Assembly (NCBI GenBank): GCA_030646655.1
Contig: JAUSLB010000004.1
Location: 1-6,131, forward strand
Origin: Deltaproteobacteria bacterium
GTDB taxonomy: Bacteria; Desulfobacterota; GWC2-55-46
Reading direction: 5' to 3'
DNA length: 6,131 bases
The first letter of the stretch is position 1. The number at the start of each line of letters is the position of its first letter. Shown here one piece after another: positions 1 to 5,690 of this stretch. The notes below the pieces were generated by a model. The model saw only the letters and a program-made list of their open reading frames with translations, was not told the origin of the DNA and searched no databases. The position numbers and the translations under genes are program-made.

Positions 1-1
1 T

Positions 2-136
2 AAGCTTAAAAGGCATATGAGGATGGTGTCTGTCGTTACCGGAGTTTTCCTCGTCATAACTGGGGTCTTGATTTTTTCCAATTCTCTTGGTATCATAGCT
101 GCGTATATAAATAACCTGATCCCGAGCATAAGTTAG
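2..136 (+). CDS. CcdA/DsbD-family cytochrome c biogenesis membrane protein, C-terminal end (5' truncated)
   Basis: Only the last 44 residues lie in the window; the reading frame is open from base 2 to the TAG at 134-136. The visible part is a basic stretch (KLKRHMRMVS) followed by one hydrophobic membrane helix (VVTGVFLVITGVLIFSN) and a short tail ending PSIS. A basic loop, then a final helix with a G-x-L-I-F-(S/T)-N pattern, is how CcdA-type proteins end. These inner-membrane proteins carry reducing equivalents from cytoplasmic thioredoxin to periplasmic thiol proteins used in cytochrome c maturation or disulfide reduction. The glutaredoxin-like gene that follows 14 bp later fits a thiol-redox operon. 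The redox cysteines of the family would lie upstream of the window and cannot be checked. The call rests on the C-terminal pattern and the neighbour, so another polytopic membrane protein remains possible. Confidence 0.65.
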   Translation, partial: KLKRHMRMVSVVTGVFLVITGVLIFSNSLGIIAAYINNLIPSIS

Positions 137-150
137 AAACGGCGGTGCCC

Positions 151-474
151 ATGACAAAGCTCTTGGTTGAGGTCTACGGCAGAAAGAACTGCTCTCTTTG
201 CAAATACCCCAAGGACTGCGCTCTCTGCAAGCAGGTAAAGGACATAATAGACAAGGTCGGCGCGGAGATCCCCTTCGAGTTCAAGGAGGTCGACATAGAC
301 CTGAACGAGGACCTGCTGAGAAGGTATAACGACGACATCCCCACCATATTCATAAACGGCAAAAAGGCCTTCAAATACAAGGTCGATGAGTGTGAGTTCA
401 GGAAAAAGGTTAGAAAAGAGCTTATTAAAGCAGGCATTGAGAGGCTCTGGCAAAAAAAACAGCATTACAGCTAA
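151..474 (+). CDS. glutaredoxin-like thiol-disulfide protein with a doubled CxLC motif
   Basis: A 107-residue cytoplasmic protein with no signal peptide or membrane helix. It has a thioredoxin-fold layout: a beta strand (LLVEVYG, residues 4-10), cysteines at 14, 17, 23 and 26, a helix, a second strand (FEFKEVDID), and the cis-proline segment DDIPTIFINGKK (61-72, Pro64), which is typical of small glutaredoxin-like proteins. It probably reduces or exchanges disulfides using the N-terminal cysteines. The active-site region is unusual: two near-identical units, NCSLCKYPK and DCALCKQVK, lie in tandem where relatives normally have one CxxC. A fifth cysteine is at 81. I chose ATG 151 because a GGCGG ribosome-binding-like sequence lies 5 bases upstream; GTG at 145 in the same frame is the alternative and adds only two residues. 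The gene starts 14 bp after the CcdA-like stop, so co-transcription is likely. Confidence 0.8.
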   Translation: MTKLLVEVYGRKNCSLCKYPKDCALCKQVKDIIDKVGAEIPFEFKEVDIDLNEDLLRRYNDDIPTIFINGKKAFKYKVDECEFRKKVRKELIKAGIERLWQKKQHYS

Positions 475-547
475 GACTCCTTTTTGGAAAAACCCCAAAA
501 AACCCTTTCAGAACCTCGGATCCATAAACACTTCAATATGCCTCCAC

Positions 548-576
548 CGATGCGGCGCCTGTTATTTTAGGCATCG
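548..576. repeat. inverted repeat CGATGC / GCATCG
   Basis: CGATGC (548-553) and GCATCG (571-576) are perfect complements around a 17-base interior. In an alternative fold CCT (558-560) pairs with AGG (569-571) over an eight-base loop, leaving a bulge. No T-run follows, so this is not a standard intrinsic terminator. It may be chance or part of a 3' UTR structure for the upstream redox genes. Confidence 0.35.
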
Positions 577-582
577 TATAAA

Positions 583-617
583 AGGCTCTAAGGCGCGCTC
601 TGATAACCGAAGAGCCT
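583..617. repeat. inverted repeat AGGCTCT / AGAGCCT
   Basis: A perfect 7-base inverted repeat, AGGCTCT at 583-589 and AGAGCCT at 611-617, with a 21-base loop. A run of five T begins at 629, 11 bases beyond the right arm, which is too far for a classical terminator. The long loop makes a stable hairpin uncertain. Confidence 0.35.
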
Positions 618-656
618 GCACTCCTTGCTTTTTAAGCTGAAATTCGTTATATTTTT

Positions 657-684
657 AAGGCTGTGCCTTCCGGGCGGCTTTTTT
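657..684 (+). terminator. candidate intrinsic terminator upstream of the DUF4390 operon
   Basis: AAGGCTG (657-663) can pair with CGGCTTT (675-681) with two G-U pairs, extended inside by CC/GG around a short loop, and the 3' arm runs into six consecutive T residues (679-684). The interior mismatches make it weaker than the terminator at 5661-5690. It would end transcription of the CcdA-glutaredoxin genes and insulate the next operon. Confidence 0.45.
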
Positions 685-728
685 AAAATTTCAGGTTATA
701 CAAATATTTACCACTGTTAAAAAAACCT

Positions 729-1298
729 ATGTTCAAGCTGACCAGAGCAAAAAAGCTCCTTATATCCGTCATGCTGGCCCTCTCGGCCTTTGTCCCCTCG
801 ACAGGCTTTTGCGAGGACGCGAGGATCGACGATGTGAAGGTGTCGTGGACGCCGAACCTCAAGGCCTCCTTTCAGGTAAAAGACGCCTTTACAAAGGATA
901 TCGAAGAGGCGATAAAGAGCGGGATGCCGACTTCGTTTACCTTCATAATCGAGCTCGAGCGGGTGAACACGGTCTGGTTCAACGAAGAGGTCGGAAGGTG
1001 GGAGTTCAAGCACACGGTCAAATACGACACCCTCAAAGAGGAGTACGAGATAAGCCTCGATGAGACGGGCGAGAAGGGCATAAGGACAAAGGACATCAAC
1101 GAGATGAAAACGCTCATGGTCACCGGCAACTCCATCTCCATAACTCCCGCGCACCTTATCCCGGGCGCGGAGTACGAGCTTAGGATCATGGCGGAGCTGC
1201 GCACTACCGAGCTTCCTTTCCTCCTCAATTACATGCTCTTTTTCGTGAAGATCTGGGACTTTGAGACAGGCTGGTACTCCTACAGTTTCAGGCCTTAG
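729..1298 (+). CDS. exported DUF4390 domain protein, upstream partner of the NtrY-like kinase
   Basis: A 189-residue protein of the DUF4390 family, function unknown. Residues 1-28 look like a Sec signal peptide: basic start (MFKLTRAKK), hydrophobic core (LLISVMLALSAF), then a polar PSTGFCEDA segment. The cysteine there lacks a good lipobox, so I expect a soluble periplasmic protein. The mature part matches the family layout: an early strand (VKVSWTPNLKASFQVKDAF), a helix ending in SGMPTSFTFIIELER, a tryptophan-containing strand (NTVWFNEEVGRWEF), then KYDTLKEEYEIS, and a C-terminal strand region near WDFETGWYSYSF. No enzymatic motif is seen. No strong Shine-Dalgarno precedes ATG 729, but it is the only start that keeps the whole signal peptide. 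The kinase gene begins 10 bp after the stop, and DUF4390 genes are known to occur next to NtrY-type kinases. A periplasmic accessory to the sensor is my inference. Confidence 0.82.
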   Translation: MFKLTRAKKLLISVMLALSAFVPSTGFCEDARIDDVKVSWTPNLKASFQVKDAFTKDIEEAIKSGMPTSFTFIIELERVNTVWFNEEVGRWEFKHTVKYDTLKEEYEISLDETGEKGIRTKDINEMKTLMVTGNSISITPAHLIPGAEYELRIMAELRTTELPFLLNYMLFFVKIWDFETGWYSYSFRP

Positions 1299-1308
1299 GC
1301 AGGACGCT

Positions 1309-3534
1309 ATGAGCGAGACCCAGCGGTTAGAGGCGGAACAGAAGAGGCGGCGCAGAGAGCTCTTTATAATAGCCGCGGTAATACCTGTTGTGGTTCTCCT
1401 TACCTATTTCGAGTCCCACATCTCGATAGTAAGCGGCGATATCCCGATCGCCACAAACATCTTCATCCTCGGCCTCATAAACCTCAACATAATACTCCTT
1501 ATCCTCCTCATCTTCCTCGTGCTGAGGAATACGGTAAAGCTCTACATGGAGAGGCAGAGGAAGGTCGTGGGCTCAAAGCTCATGACAAAGCTGGTCTCTT
1601 CTTTTATTTTGCTCACCATAGTGCCGACGTTCCTTCTTTTCTTCGTGGTCATAGGCTTCATAAATAAATCCATAGACGGCTGGTTCGGGATAAAGATAGA
1701 GGACTCTTTGCAGGGTTCCCTCGTGCTCGCCCAGAACTATTACAGGGACATGACAGAGAGGGTGGCGTCCTCATCAAGGGCGATAGCCCTGGCGGCCGAC
1801 AAGGAAGGGTTCAACGGGGATGAGGACAGGTTCAGGAACTTCGTCGAGCTTAAGATGGCGGAGAACGATTTCTCCACGATCGAGGTCTTCTCCGCCGACG
1901 GCAGGAGGGTCATATACTCCATTTCAGCGAAGGTAAGCAGGGGCATGGTCCCGGACATCGACAGCGATCCGGTATTAAAGGCGTTGAACGGGGAGGCCTC
2001 CAGCTTCGTCCAGACCATGCAGATAGGCGATGTGGTGAGGGGCGCATCCCCCATACCGTCTGTCGTAAACCCGGATAAGGCCGGAGGGGCGATAGTCATA
2101 AGCTACTATGTCCCGAGGAGCCTGACCGAGAAGATGAAGGAGATATCCGCGGCCTTCGAGGGGTATAAGCAGCTTAAGCTCCTTAAAAACCCGGTTAAGG
2201 CGAGCTACTTTACCATACTCCTCATAATAACCCTCTTGATAGTATTCTTCTCAATCTGGATAGGGAGATACCTGGCCAAAGAGATAACGGTGCCCATCCA
2301 CGAGCTCGCGGAAGGCACCCACGAGGTGGCGAGCGGCAACCTCGATTACAGGATAAACGTCGATTCAAAGGACGAGATAGGCCTCCTCGTGAAATCCTTT
2401 AACAGGATGACGGAGGACCTGAAGGCGGGAAAGACCAAGCTCGAGTCCGCGAACCTTGATCTAAGGCGCACGAACACGGAGCTTGAGCAGAGGAGGCGCT
2501 ATATCGAGATAGTCCTCGGCAACGTCCCCGCAGGCGTCATCTCGATAGACAAGCTCGGAAAGATAGTCTCTTTAAACAGGGTCGGGGCGGAGATACTCGG
2601 CACTGACGAGGACTACGCGCTCGGGAAGAACTACCGGGAGGTCTTGAGGCCCTCGGACAGGGAGGTCTTCAGGGAGATGATCCGCGAGATGAACGAGATG
2701 GGCGCGGAGAGCCTCGAGAGGCAGATGAGGGTGGAGGTGCAGGATAAGATAATGACGGTGCTCGTGAACCTCAACGCCTTGAAGGACGAGGCGGGCAACT
2801 ACCTCGGCATGGTCGCGGTCTTGGACGACCTTACGCACCTTTTAAAGACCCAGAGGATGTCCGCGTGGAAGGAGGTGGCAAGGAGGATCGCCCACGAGAT
2901 CAAGAACCCGCTTACCCCCATAAAGCTTTCCGCCCAGAGGCTCAGGAAAAAATATTTAGATAAGTTCCCGGGCGACGACAGCGTCTTTGACGAGTGCACC
3001 ACTACCATCATAAAGCAGGTCGATGAGCTGAAAACGCTGGTGAACGAGTTCTCAAGCTTCGCGAGGATGCCCGCATCGAACCCGAGCCCCAACGACTTGA
3101 ACCAGATAGTGAACGAGACGGTTGCCTTATATAAATCGGGCCAGAGGAACATAAAGTTCGAATCCTCGATCGACGCGAGGCTCCCGATACTTGAGATAGA
3201 CAGGAACCAGATAAAGAGGGTGCTGATAAACCTAATCGACAACGCCATAGCCGCCGTCGGGGACGAGGGAGAGGTGAGGGTGGAGACCCTCTTTGTGGAG
3301 GATCTGCTGCTCGCGAGGCTTGAGGTCATTGATAACGGCAGCGGCGTCCCGGCCGAGGTGAAGCAGAAGCTCTTTGAGCCGTACTTCTCGACAAAGAGGA
3401 CCGGCACGGGGCTCGGGCTTGCCATAGTGAGCAACATCATCGCGGACCATAACGGCTATATAAGGGTAAAAGATAATGTTCCAAAAGGCACCCGGTTTGT
3501 AATAGAATTGCCCATAAAGGCCATTGGCATATGA
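1309..3534 (+). CDS. ntrY: NtrY-like membrane sensor histidine kinase
   Basis: A 741-residue inner-membrane kinase. Hydrophobic helices lie near residues 18-36, 51-72 and 96-118. A periplasmic region of about 180 residues follows, then a fourth helix at 299-319, HAMP (about 320-372), a charged linker that could form a coiled coil, and a PAS domain (about 398-510). The phosphoacceptor domain has His529 in HEIKNP. The ATPase domain has the N box (NLIDNA, Asn641 and Asn645), the G1 box DNGSG from Asp675 and the G2 box GTGLGL at 699-704, so every catalytic motif is intact. The segment following the second helix (SKLMTKLVSSFILLTIVP) and the later EFSSFARMP motif are typical of NtrY. It should autophosphorylate and pass phosphate to the regulator encoded next. 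I chose ATG 1309, with AGGA five bases upstream; an upstream in-frame TTG at 1261 lies inside the DUF4390 gene. The signal is unknown; family members sense nitrogen, redox or envelope cues. The symbol marks family, not proven orthology. Confidence 0.92.
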   Translation: MSETQRLEAEQKRRRRELFIIAAVIPVVVLLTYFESHISIVSGDIPIATNIFILGLINLNIILLILLIFLVLRNTVKLYMERQRKVVGSKLMTKLVSSFILLTIVPTFLLFFVVIGFINKSIDGWFGIKIEDSLQGSLVLAQNYYRDMTERVASSSRAIALAADKEGFNGDEDRFRNFVELKMAENDFSTIEVFSADGRRVIYSISAKVSRGMVPDIDSDPVLKALNGEASSFVQTMQIGDVVRGASPIPSVVNPDKAGGAIVISYYVPRSLTEKMKEISAAFEGYKQLKLLKNPVKASYFTILLIITLLIVFFSIWIGRYLAKEITVPIHELAEGTHEVASGNLDYRINVDSKDEIGLLVKSFNRMTEDLKAGKTKLESANLDLRRTNTELEQRRRYIEIVLGNVPAGVISIDKLGKIVSLNRVGAEILGTDEDYALGKNYREVLRPSDREVFREMIREMNEMGAESLERQMRVEVQDKIMTVLVNLNALKDEAGNYLGMVAVLDDLTHLLKTQRMSAWKEVARRIAHEIKNPLTPIKLSAQRLRKKYLDKFPGDDSVFDECTTTIIKQVDELKTLVNEFSSFARMPASNPSPNDLNQIVNETVALYKSGQRNIKFESSIDARLPILEIDRNQIKRVLINLIDNAIAAVGDEGEVRVETLFVEDLLLARLEVIDNGSGVPAEVKQKLFEPYFSTKRTGTGLGLAIVSNIIADHNGYIRVKDNVPKGTRFVIELPIKAIGI

Positions 3535-4895
3535 AGACGATACTCATTGTTGACGACGAGAAAGACATAAGGGAGGCTCTCGAAGGGGTCTTTAAGGACG
3601 AGGGCTACGGGGTCACTGTCGCCGGGAGCGCCGAGGAGGCCTTGAAGAAGCTGGAGGCATGGGCGCCTGAGATAATGCTCCTCGACATCTGGCTGCCGGG
3701 AATAGACGGGATAGACGCGCTTAAGGAGATAAAGGGGAGATACCCGAACCTGCCGGTCATAATGATATCAGGCCACGCCAATATCGAGACGGCGGTTAAG
3801 ACGACCAAGCTCGGGGCGTATGATTTCATAGAAAAGCCGCTCTCGCTCGATAAGGTGATACTTACCGTAGAGCACGCCCTTGAGCATAAAAGGCTTACCG
3901 AGGAGAACAGCGCTCTAAGGCTGAAGGCTCAGGCGAAGTACGAGATAATCGGGAAATCGAAGATTATACAGGCATTAAAGAGCGATATCACGAGGGTCGC
4001 GCCCGCAAACAGCTGGGTCTTGATAACCGGCGAGAACGGGACGGGCAAAGAGTTCGTCGCGAGGAACATACACCTTTTCTCCAACAGGTCCGGCAGGCCC
4101 TTTATTGAGGTCAACTGCGCCGCGATACCCGAGGAGCTTATCGAGAGCGAGCTGTTCGGCCACGAGAGGGGGGCCTTCACGAGCGCCGTGGCGCAGAGGA
4201 AGGGCAAGTTCGATCTGGCCGACAAGGGGACGATATTCCTTGACGAGATAGGGGATATGAGCCTCAAGACTCAGGCGAAGATATTAAGGATACTTCAGGA
4301 GCAGAGCTTCGAGAGGGTAGGGGGCACCGAGCAGATAAAGGTCGATGTGCGGGTGATAGCGGCCACCAATAAGAACCTGAAGGAGCAGATCGTAAAAGGC
4401 ACTTTCAGGGAGGACTTATACTACAGGCTCAATGTCATCCCCTTCCAGGTCCCGCCTTTAAGGGAGAGGGTCGAGGATATAACGCTGTTTATCGAGTATT
4501 TCCTAAGGGAGTTCTCAAGAGAGACGGCGAGGGAAGTGCTTACGGTGAATAAAGACGCGCTAACGATACTCGTCAATTACGAATGGCCGGGCAATGTCAG
4601 GGAGCTTAAGAACCTGATCGAGCGGCTCGTCATAATGACGCCCTCGAATGTGATTACCTCTGACGACATCCCCTCGTATATAAAAGGCGCGACACCGGTC
4701 CAGCCGAAGAACCTCTTCAGGTCAACCCTCCTTAAAGAGGCAAGGAGGGACTTCGAGAGGGAGTTCATCTCAAGGAAGCTTAAGGAGTTCGGGGGCAATA
4801 TCGCGAAGACCGCCGAGGCGATAGGGATAGAAAGGAGCCACCTCTACAGGAAGATAAAGAGCTACGGCATAGAGCACGAGAACCTCGCGCTCTAA
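3531..4895 (+). CDS. ntrX: NtrX-like sigma-54-dependent response regulator
   Basis: A 454-residue NtrC-superfamily activator with three domains. The receiver (about 1-120) has the acidic pair Asp8/Asp9, phosphoacceptor Asp52, Ser80 and Lys102, all intact. The AAA+ domain (about 138-365) has Walker A GENGTGKE (167-174), the sigma-54-contact loop GAFTSA (214-219, normally GAFTGA), Walker B TIFLDE (234-239), an AATN segment (277-280), FREDLYYRLNV with LRER (310-313), and the sensor II segment WPGNVREL (352-359). A Fis-type helix-turn-helix lies at 420-446 (GGNIAKTAEAIGIERSHLYR). The GIERSHLYRKIKSYGI ending resembles NtrX more than NtrC. Phosphorylated by the kinase next door, it would oligomerise and use ATP to open sigma-54 promoters. 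Its ATG overlaps the kinase stop (ATGA), showing translational coupling; AAAGG lies ten bases upstream. Target genes cannot be read from this window. Confidence 0.92.
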   Translation: MKTILIVDDEKDIREALEGVFKDEGYGVTVAGSAEEALKKLEAWAPEIMLLDIWLPGIDGIDALKEIKGRYPNLPVIMISGHANIETAVKTTKLGAYDFIEKPLSLDKVILTVEHALEHKRLTEENSALRLKAQAKYEIIGKSKIIQALKSDITRVAPANSWVLITGENGTGKEFVARNIHLFSNRSGRPFIEVNCAAIPEELIESELFGHERGAFTSAVAQRKGKFDLADKGTIFLDEIGDMSLKTQAKILRILQEQSFERVGGTEQIKVDVRVIAATNKNLKEQIVKGTFREDLYYRLNVIPFQVPPLRERVEDITLFIEYFLREFSRETAREVLTVNKDALTILVNYEWPGNVRELKNLIERLVIMTPSNVITSDDIPSYIKGATPVQPKNLFRSTLLKEARRDFEREFISRKLKEFGGNIAKTAEAIGIERSHLYRKIKSYGIEHENLAL

Positions 4896-4901
4896 CAGGA
4901 T

Positions 4902-4932
4902 GCTGAAAAAGTCCCTCCTAGACTTTTTCAGC
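4902..4932. repeat. hairpin 1 of the element (12-bp perfect stem)
   Basis: GCTGAAAAAGTC (4902-4913) and GACTTTTTCAGC (4921-4932) are perfect complements with a 7-base loop. The left arm is also part of the left terminal repeat, so it could instead pair with the right end of the element at 5037-5047. It lies 6 bases after the activator stop codon and may also act as a 3' end structure, but no T-run follows the stem. Confidence 0.85.
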
Positions 4933-4935
4933 CAC

Positions 4936-4964
4936 GATTTGGCCGGAGTGAATCCGGCCAAATC
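4936..4964. repeat. hairpin 2 of the element (12-bp perfect stem)
   Basis: GATTTGGCCGGA (4936-4947) and TCCGGCCAAATC (4953-4964) are perfect complements around a 5-base GTGAA loop. The GC-rich inner stem makes this the most stable of the four hairpins. Confidence 0.88.
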
Positions 4965-4967
4965 TTA

Positions 4968-4999
4968 CAAATTGCCCGGCTTTTCGGTCTCGCAATTTG
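4968..4999. repeat. hairpin 3 of the element (8-bp perfect stem plus 3-bp inner stem)
   Basis: CAAATTGC (4968-4975) pairs with GCAATTTG (4992-4999). Inside it CCG (4976-4978) pairs with CGG (4985-4987) across a GCTTTT loop, leaving a four-base TCTC bulge on the 3' side. Confidence 0.75.
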
Positions 5000-5020
5000 G
5001 CAATCCTTCCATGGATTGCC
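4999..5020. repeat. hairpin 4 of the element (8-bp perfect stem)
   Basis: GGCAATCC (4999-5006) and GGATTGCC (5013-5020) are perfect complements with a 6-base TTCCAT loop. It shares base 4999 with hairpin 3, so the two stack directly against each other. Confidence 0.8.
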
Positions 5021-5064
5021 TATATGGCAGGGACGGGCTTTTTCAACATCTGATGGAAAAAAAC

Positions 5065-5069
5065 GGAGG
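5065..5069 (+). promoter_or_regulatory. ribosome-binding site for the exported cyclophilin form
   Basis: GGAGG (within GGAGGGG) lies 6 bases before GTG 5076. This strong match fixes the start at GTG, rather than at the in-frame TTG at 5016 that falls inside the upstream palindromic element. Confidence 0.8.
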
Positions 5070-5075
5070 GGAATC

Positions 5076-5657
5076 GTGAGCTCGATAAAAAGCGTCTGCG
5101 CCATAATCATTCTGGCGCTGTTTGTTTTTCTGCCTAAAAATTCCGAAGCAAAAGGAGCCAAAAATATGGAAGAGAAAAAAGCGCCCCGCGCGATTATCGA
5201 GACCAAATACGGGGAGATAGAGATAAAATTTTATCCTGACGCGGCGCCAGGGCATGTCGAGAACTTCACAACGCTTGCCAAGCAGGGATTTTACGACGGC
5301 ACTATCTTCCACAGGGTAATACCCGGCTTTATGATACAGGGCGGCGACCCGAACACAAAGGGCCCTGACAAATCGACCTACGGCATGGGCGGGCCCGGCG
5401 GCAATGTGAAGGCGGAGTTCAGCAAGATCCCTCACAAGAGGGGGATAGTATCGATGGCGAGGTCGCAGGACCCTGACAGCGCGGGCTCGCAGTTCTTCAT
5501 AGTCGTCAAGGACTCCAACTTCCTCGACGGGCAATATACCGTCTTCGGCGAGGTGGTAATGGGCATGGAGGCGGTGGATAAGATAGTAAGCCTCCCCCGG
5601 AACATGAAGGACCTGCCGAACGAGCGGGTAGATATGAAGGTCAAGGTGATGGAGTAG
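5076..5657 (+). CDS. exported cyclophilin-type peptidyl-prolyl cis-trans isomerase
   Basis: A 193-residue protein that interconverts cis and trans X-Pro bonds during protein folding. Residues 1-25 form a Sec signal peptide: MSSIKS, hydrophobic core VCAIIILALFVFL, then PKNSEA with likely cleavage after Ala25. The cyclophilin domain spans about 37-193. Active-site elements are present: FHRVIPGFMIQGG (78-90) with Arg80, Phe85 and Gln88; SMARSQDPDSAGSQFFI (126-142); and FLDGQYTVFGEV (149-160). The position of the cyclosporin-contact tryptophan of human cyclophilin A (WLDG) is Phe149, as is usual for bacterial enzymes with low drug affinity. Met31 (ATG 5166) has its own ribosome-binding-like site and would give a 163-residue cytosolic enzyme of normal family length. 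The gene follows the palindromic element and ends in a strong terminator. Whether it has its own promoter or is read through from the activator operon is not visible. Confidence 0.92.
   Translation: MSSIKSVCAIIILALFVFLPKNSEAKGAKNMEEKKAPRAIIETKYGEIEIKFYPDAAPGHVENFTTLAKQGFYDGTIFHRVIPGFMIQGGDPNTKGPDKSTYGMGGPGGNVKAEFSKIPHKRGIVSMARSQDPDSAGSQFFIVVKDSNFLDGQYTVFGEVVMGMEAVDKIVSLPRNMKDLPNERVDMKVKVME
5152..5157 (+). promoter_or_regulatory. internal ribosome-binding-like site for a possible cytosolic cyclophilin start
   Basis: AAGGAG lies 8 bases before the in-frame ATG at 5166. That ATG begins MEEKKAPRAIIETKYGEIEI, exactly where cytosolic bacterial cyclophilins start. The site lies in codons just after the signal peptide (AKGAKN), so it could simply reflect Lys and Gly codons. 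Spacing and sequence are nonetheless near ideal. Confidence 0.5.
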
Positions 5658-5660
5658 ATG

Positions 5661-5690
5661 AAAAAAAGCCCCGGAAACGGGGCTTTTTTT
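5661..5690 (+). terminator. strong intrinsic terminator after the cyclophilin gene
   Basis: A perfect 13-bp stem, with seven A plus GCCCCG (5661-5673) pairing with CGGGGC plus seven T (5678-5690), encloses a GAAA tetraloop at 5674-5677. It starts three bases after the TAG stop. The symmetric A-run and T-run mean it could also stop transcription arriving from the opposite strand. Confidence 0.95.

Larger units (their letters stand above)
475..728 (+). other. 254-bp intergenic region, no convincing gene
   Basis: This stretch separates the redox pair from the DUF4390-kinase-activator operon. The forward reading frame that continues across the end of the glutaredoxin gene to base 640 has low-complexity, unprotein-like translation and overlaps a better gene, so I do not call it. 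The region holds two inverted repeats (548-576 and 583-617) and a terminator-like hairpin (657-684). Downstream of the hairpin, 685-728 is AT-rich (for example TATACA at 697-702) and is the likeliest place for the operon promoter, but I see no clear -35 box and no GG-N10-GC sigma-54 site. No tRNA or recognisable riboswitch was seen. Confidence 0.6.
4899..5050. mobile_element. MITE-like 152-bp palindromic element with terminal inverted repeats
   Basis: The ends are inverted repeats. The left end (4899-4918, starting GATGCTGAAAAAG) matches the reverse complement of the right end (5031-5050, GATGTTGAAAAAG) at 17 of 20 bases. Inside lie four consecutive perfect hairpins, annotated separately. The element starts 3 bp after the activator stop and ends 14 bp before the cyclophilin ribosome-binding site, so it is essentially the whole intergenic space. 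It carries no plausible protein and no transposase, so it would need one supplied in trans. I see no clear target-site duplication. GATGYTGAAAAAG-ended intergenic repeats are, to my recollection, common in some environmental proteobacterial and Nitrospirota genomes, but I cannot confirm copy number here. Alternatives are a REP/BIME-like repeat or a structured RNA. Confidence 0.7.

Noticed and set aside
386..640. Forward reading frame of 84 codons across the end of the glutaredoxin gene
   Set aside because: Its first third lies inside the glutaredoxin gene in another frame, and the rest crosses inverted repeats. The translation has no recognisable domain and no ribosome-binding site was seen.
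1261..1308. TTG at 1261 as start of the kinase
   Set aside because: It lies inside the DUF4390 gene and adds a 16-residue extension with no family resemblance. ATG 1309 has AGGA at a suitable distance.
4902..4932. Hairpin 1 as the intrinsic terminator of the kinase-activator operon
   Set aside because: The five T residues are inside the stem and the following bases are CACGATTT, so the usual stem-then-T-run order is missing. It is better explained as part of the palindromic element.
4999..5020. Sigma-54 promoter suggested by TGGCAA and TTGCC near the element
   Set aside because: The GG and GC are 17 bases apart rather than the required 10, and both belong to the arms of hairpin 4.
5016..5075. 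TTG at 5016 as start of the cyclophilin
   Set aside because: It is inside the palindromic element and would put 20 extra residues before the signal peptide. GTG 5076 has a strong ribosome-binding site.
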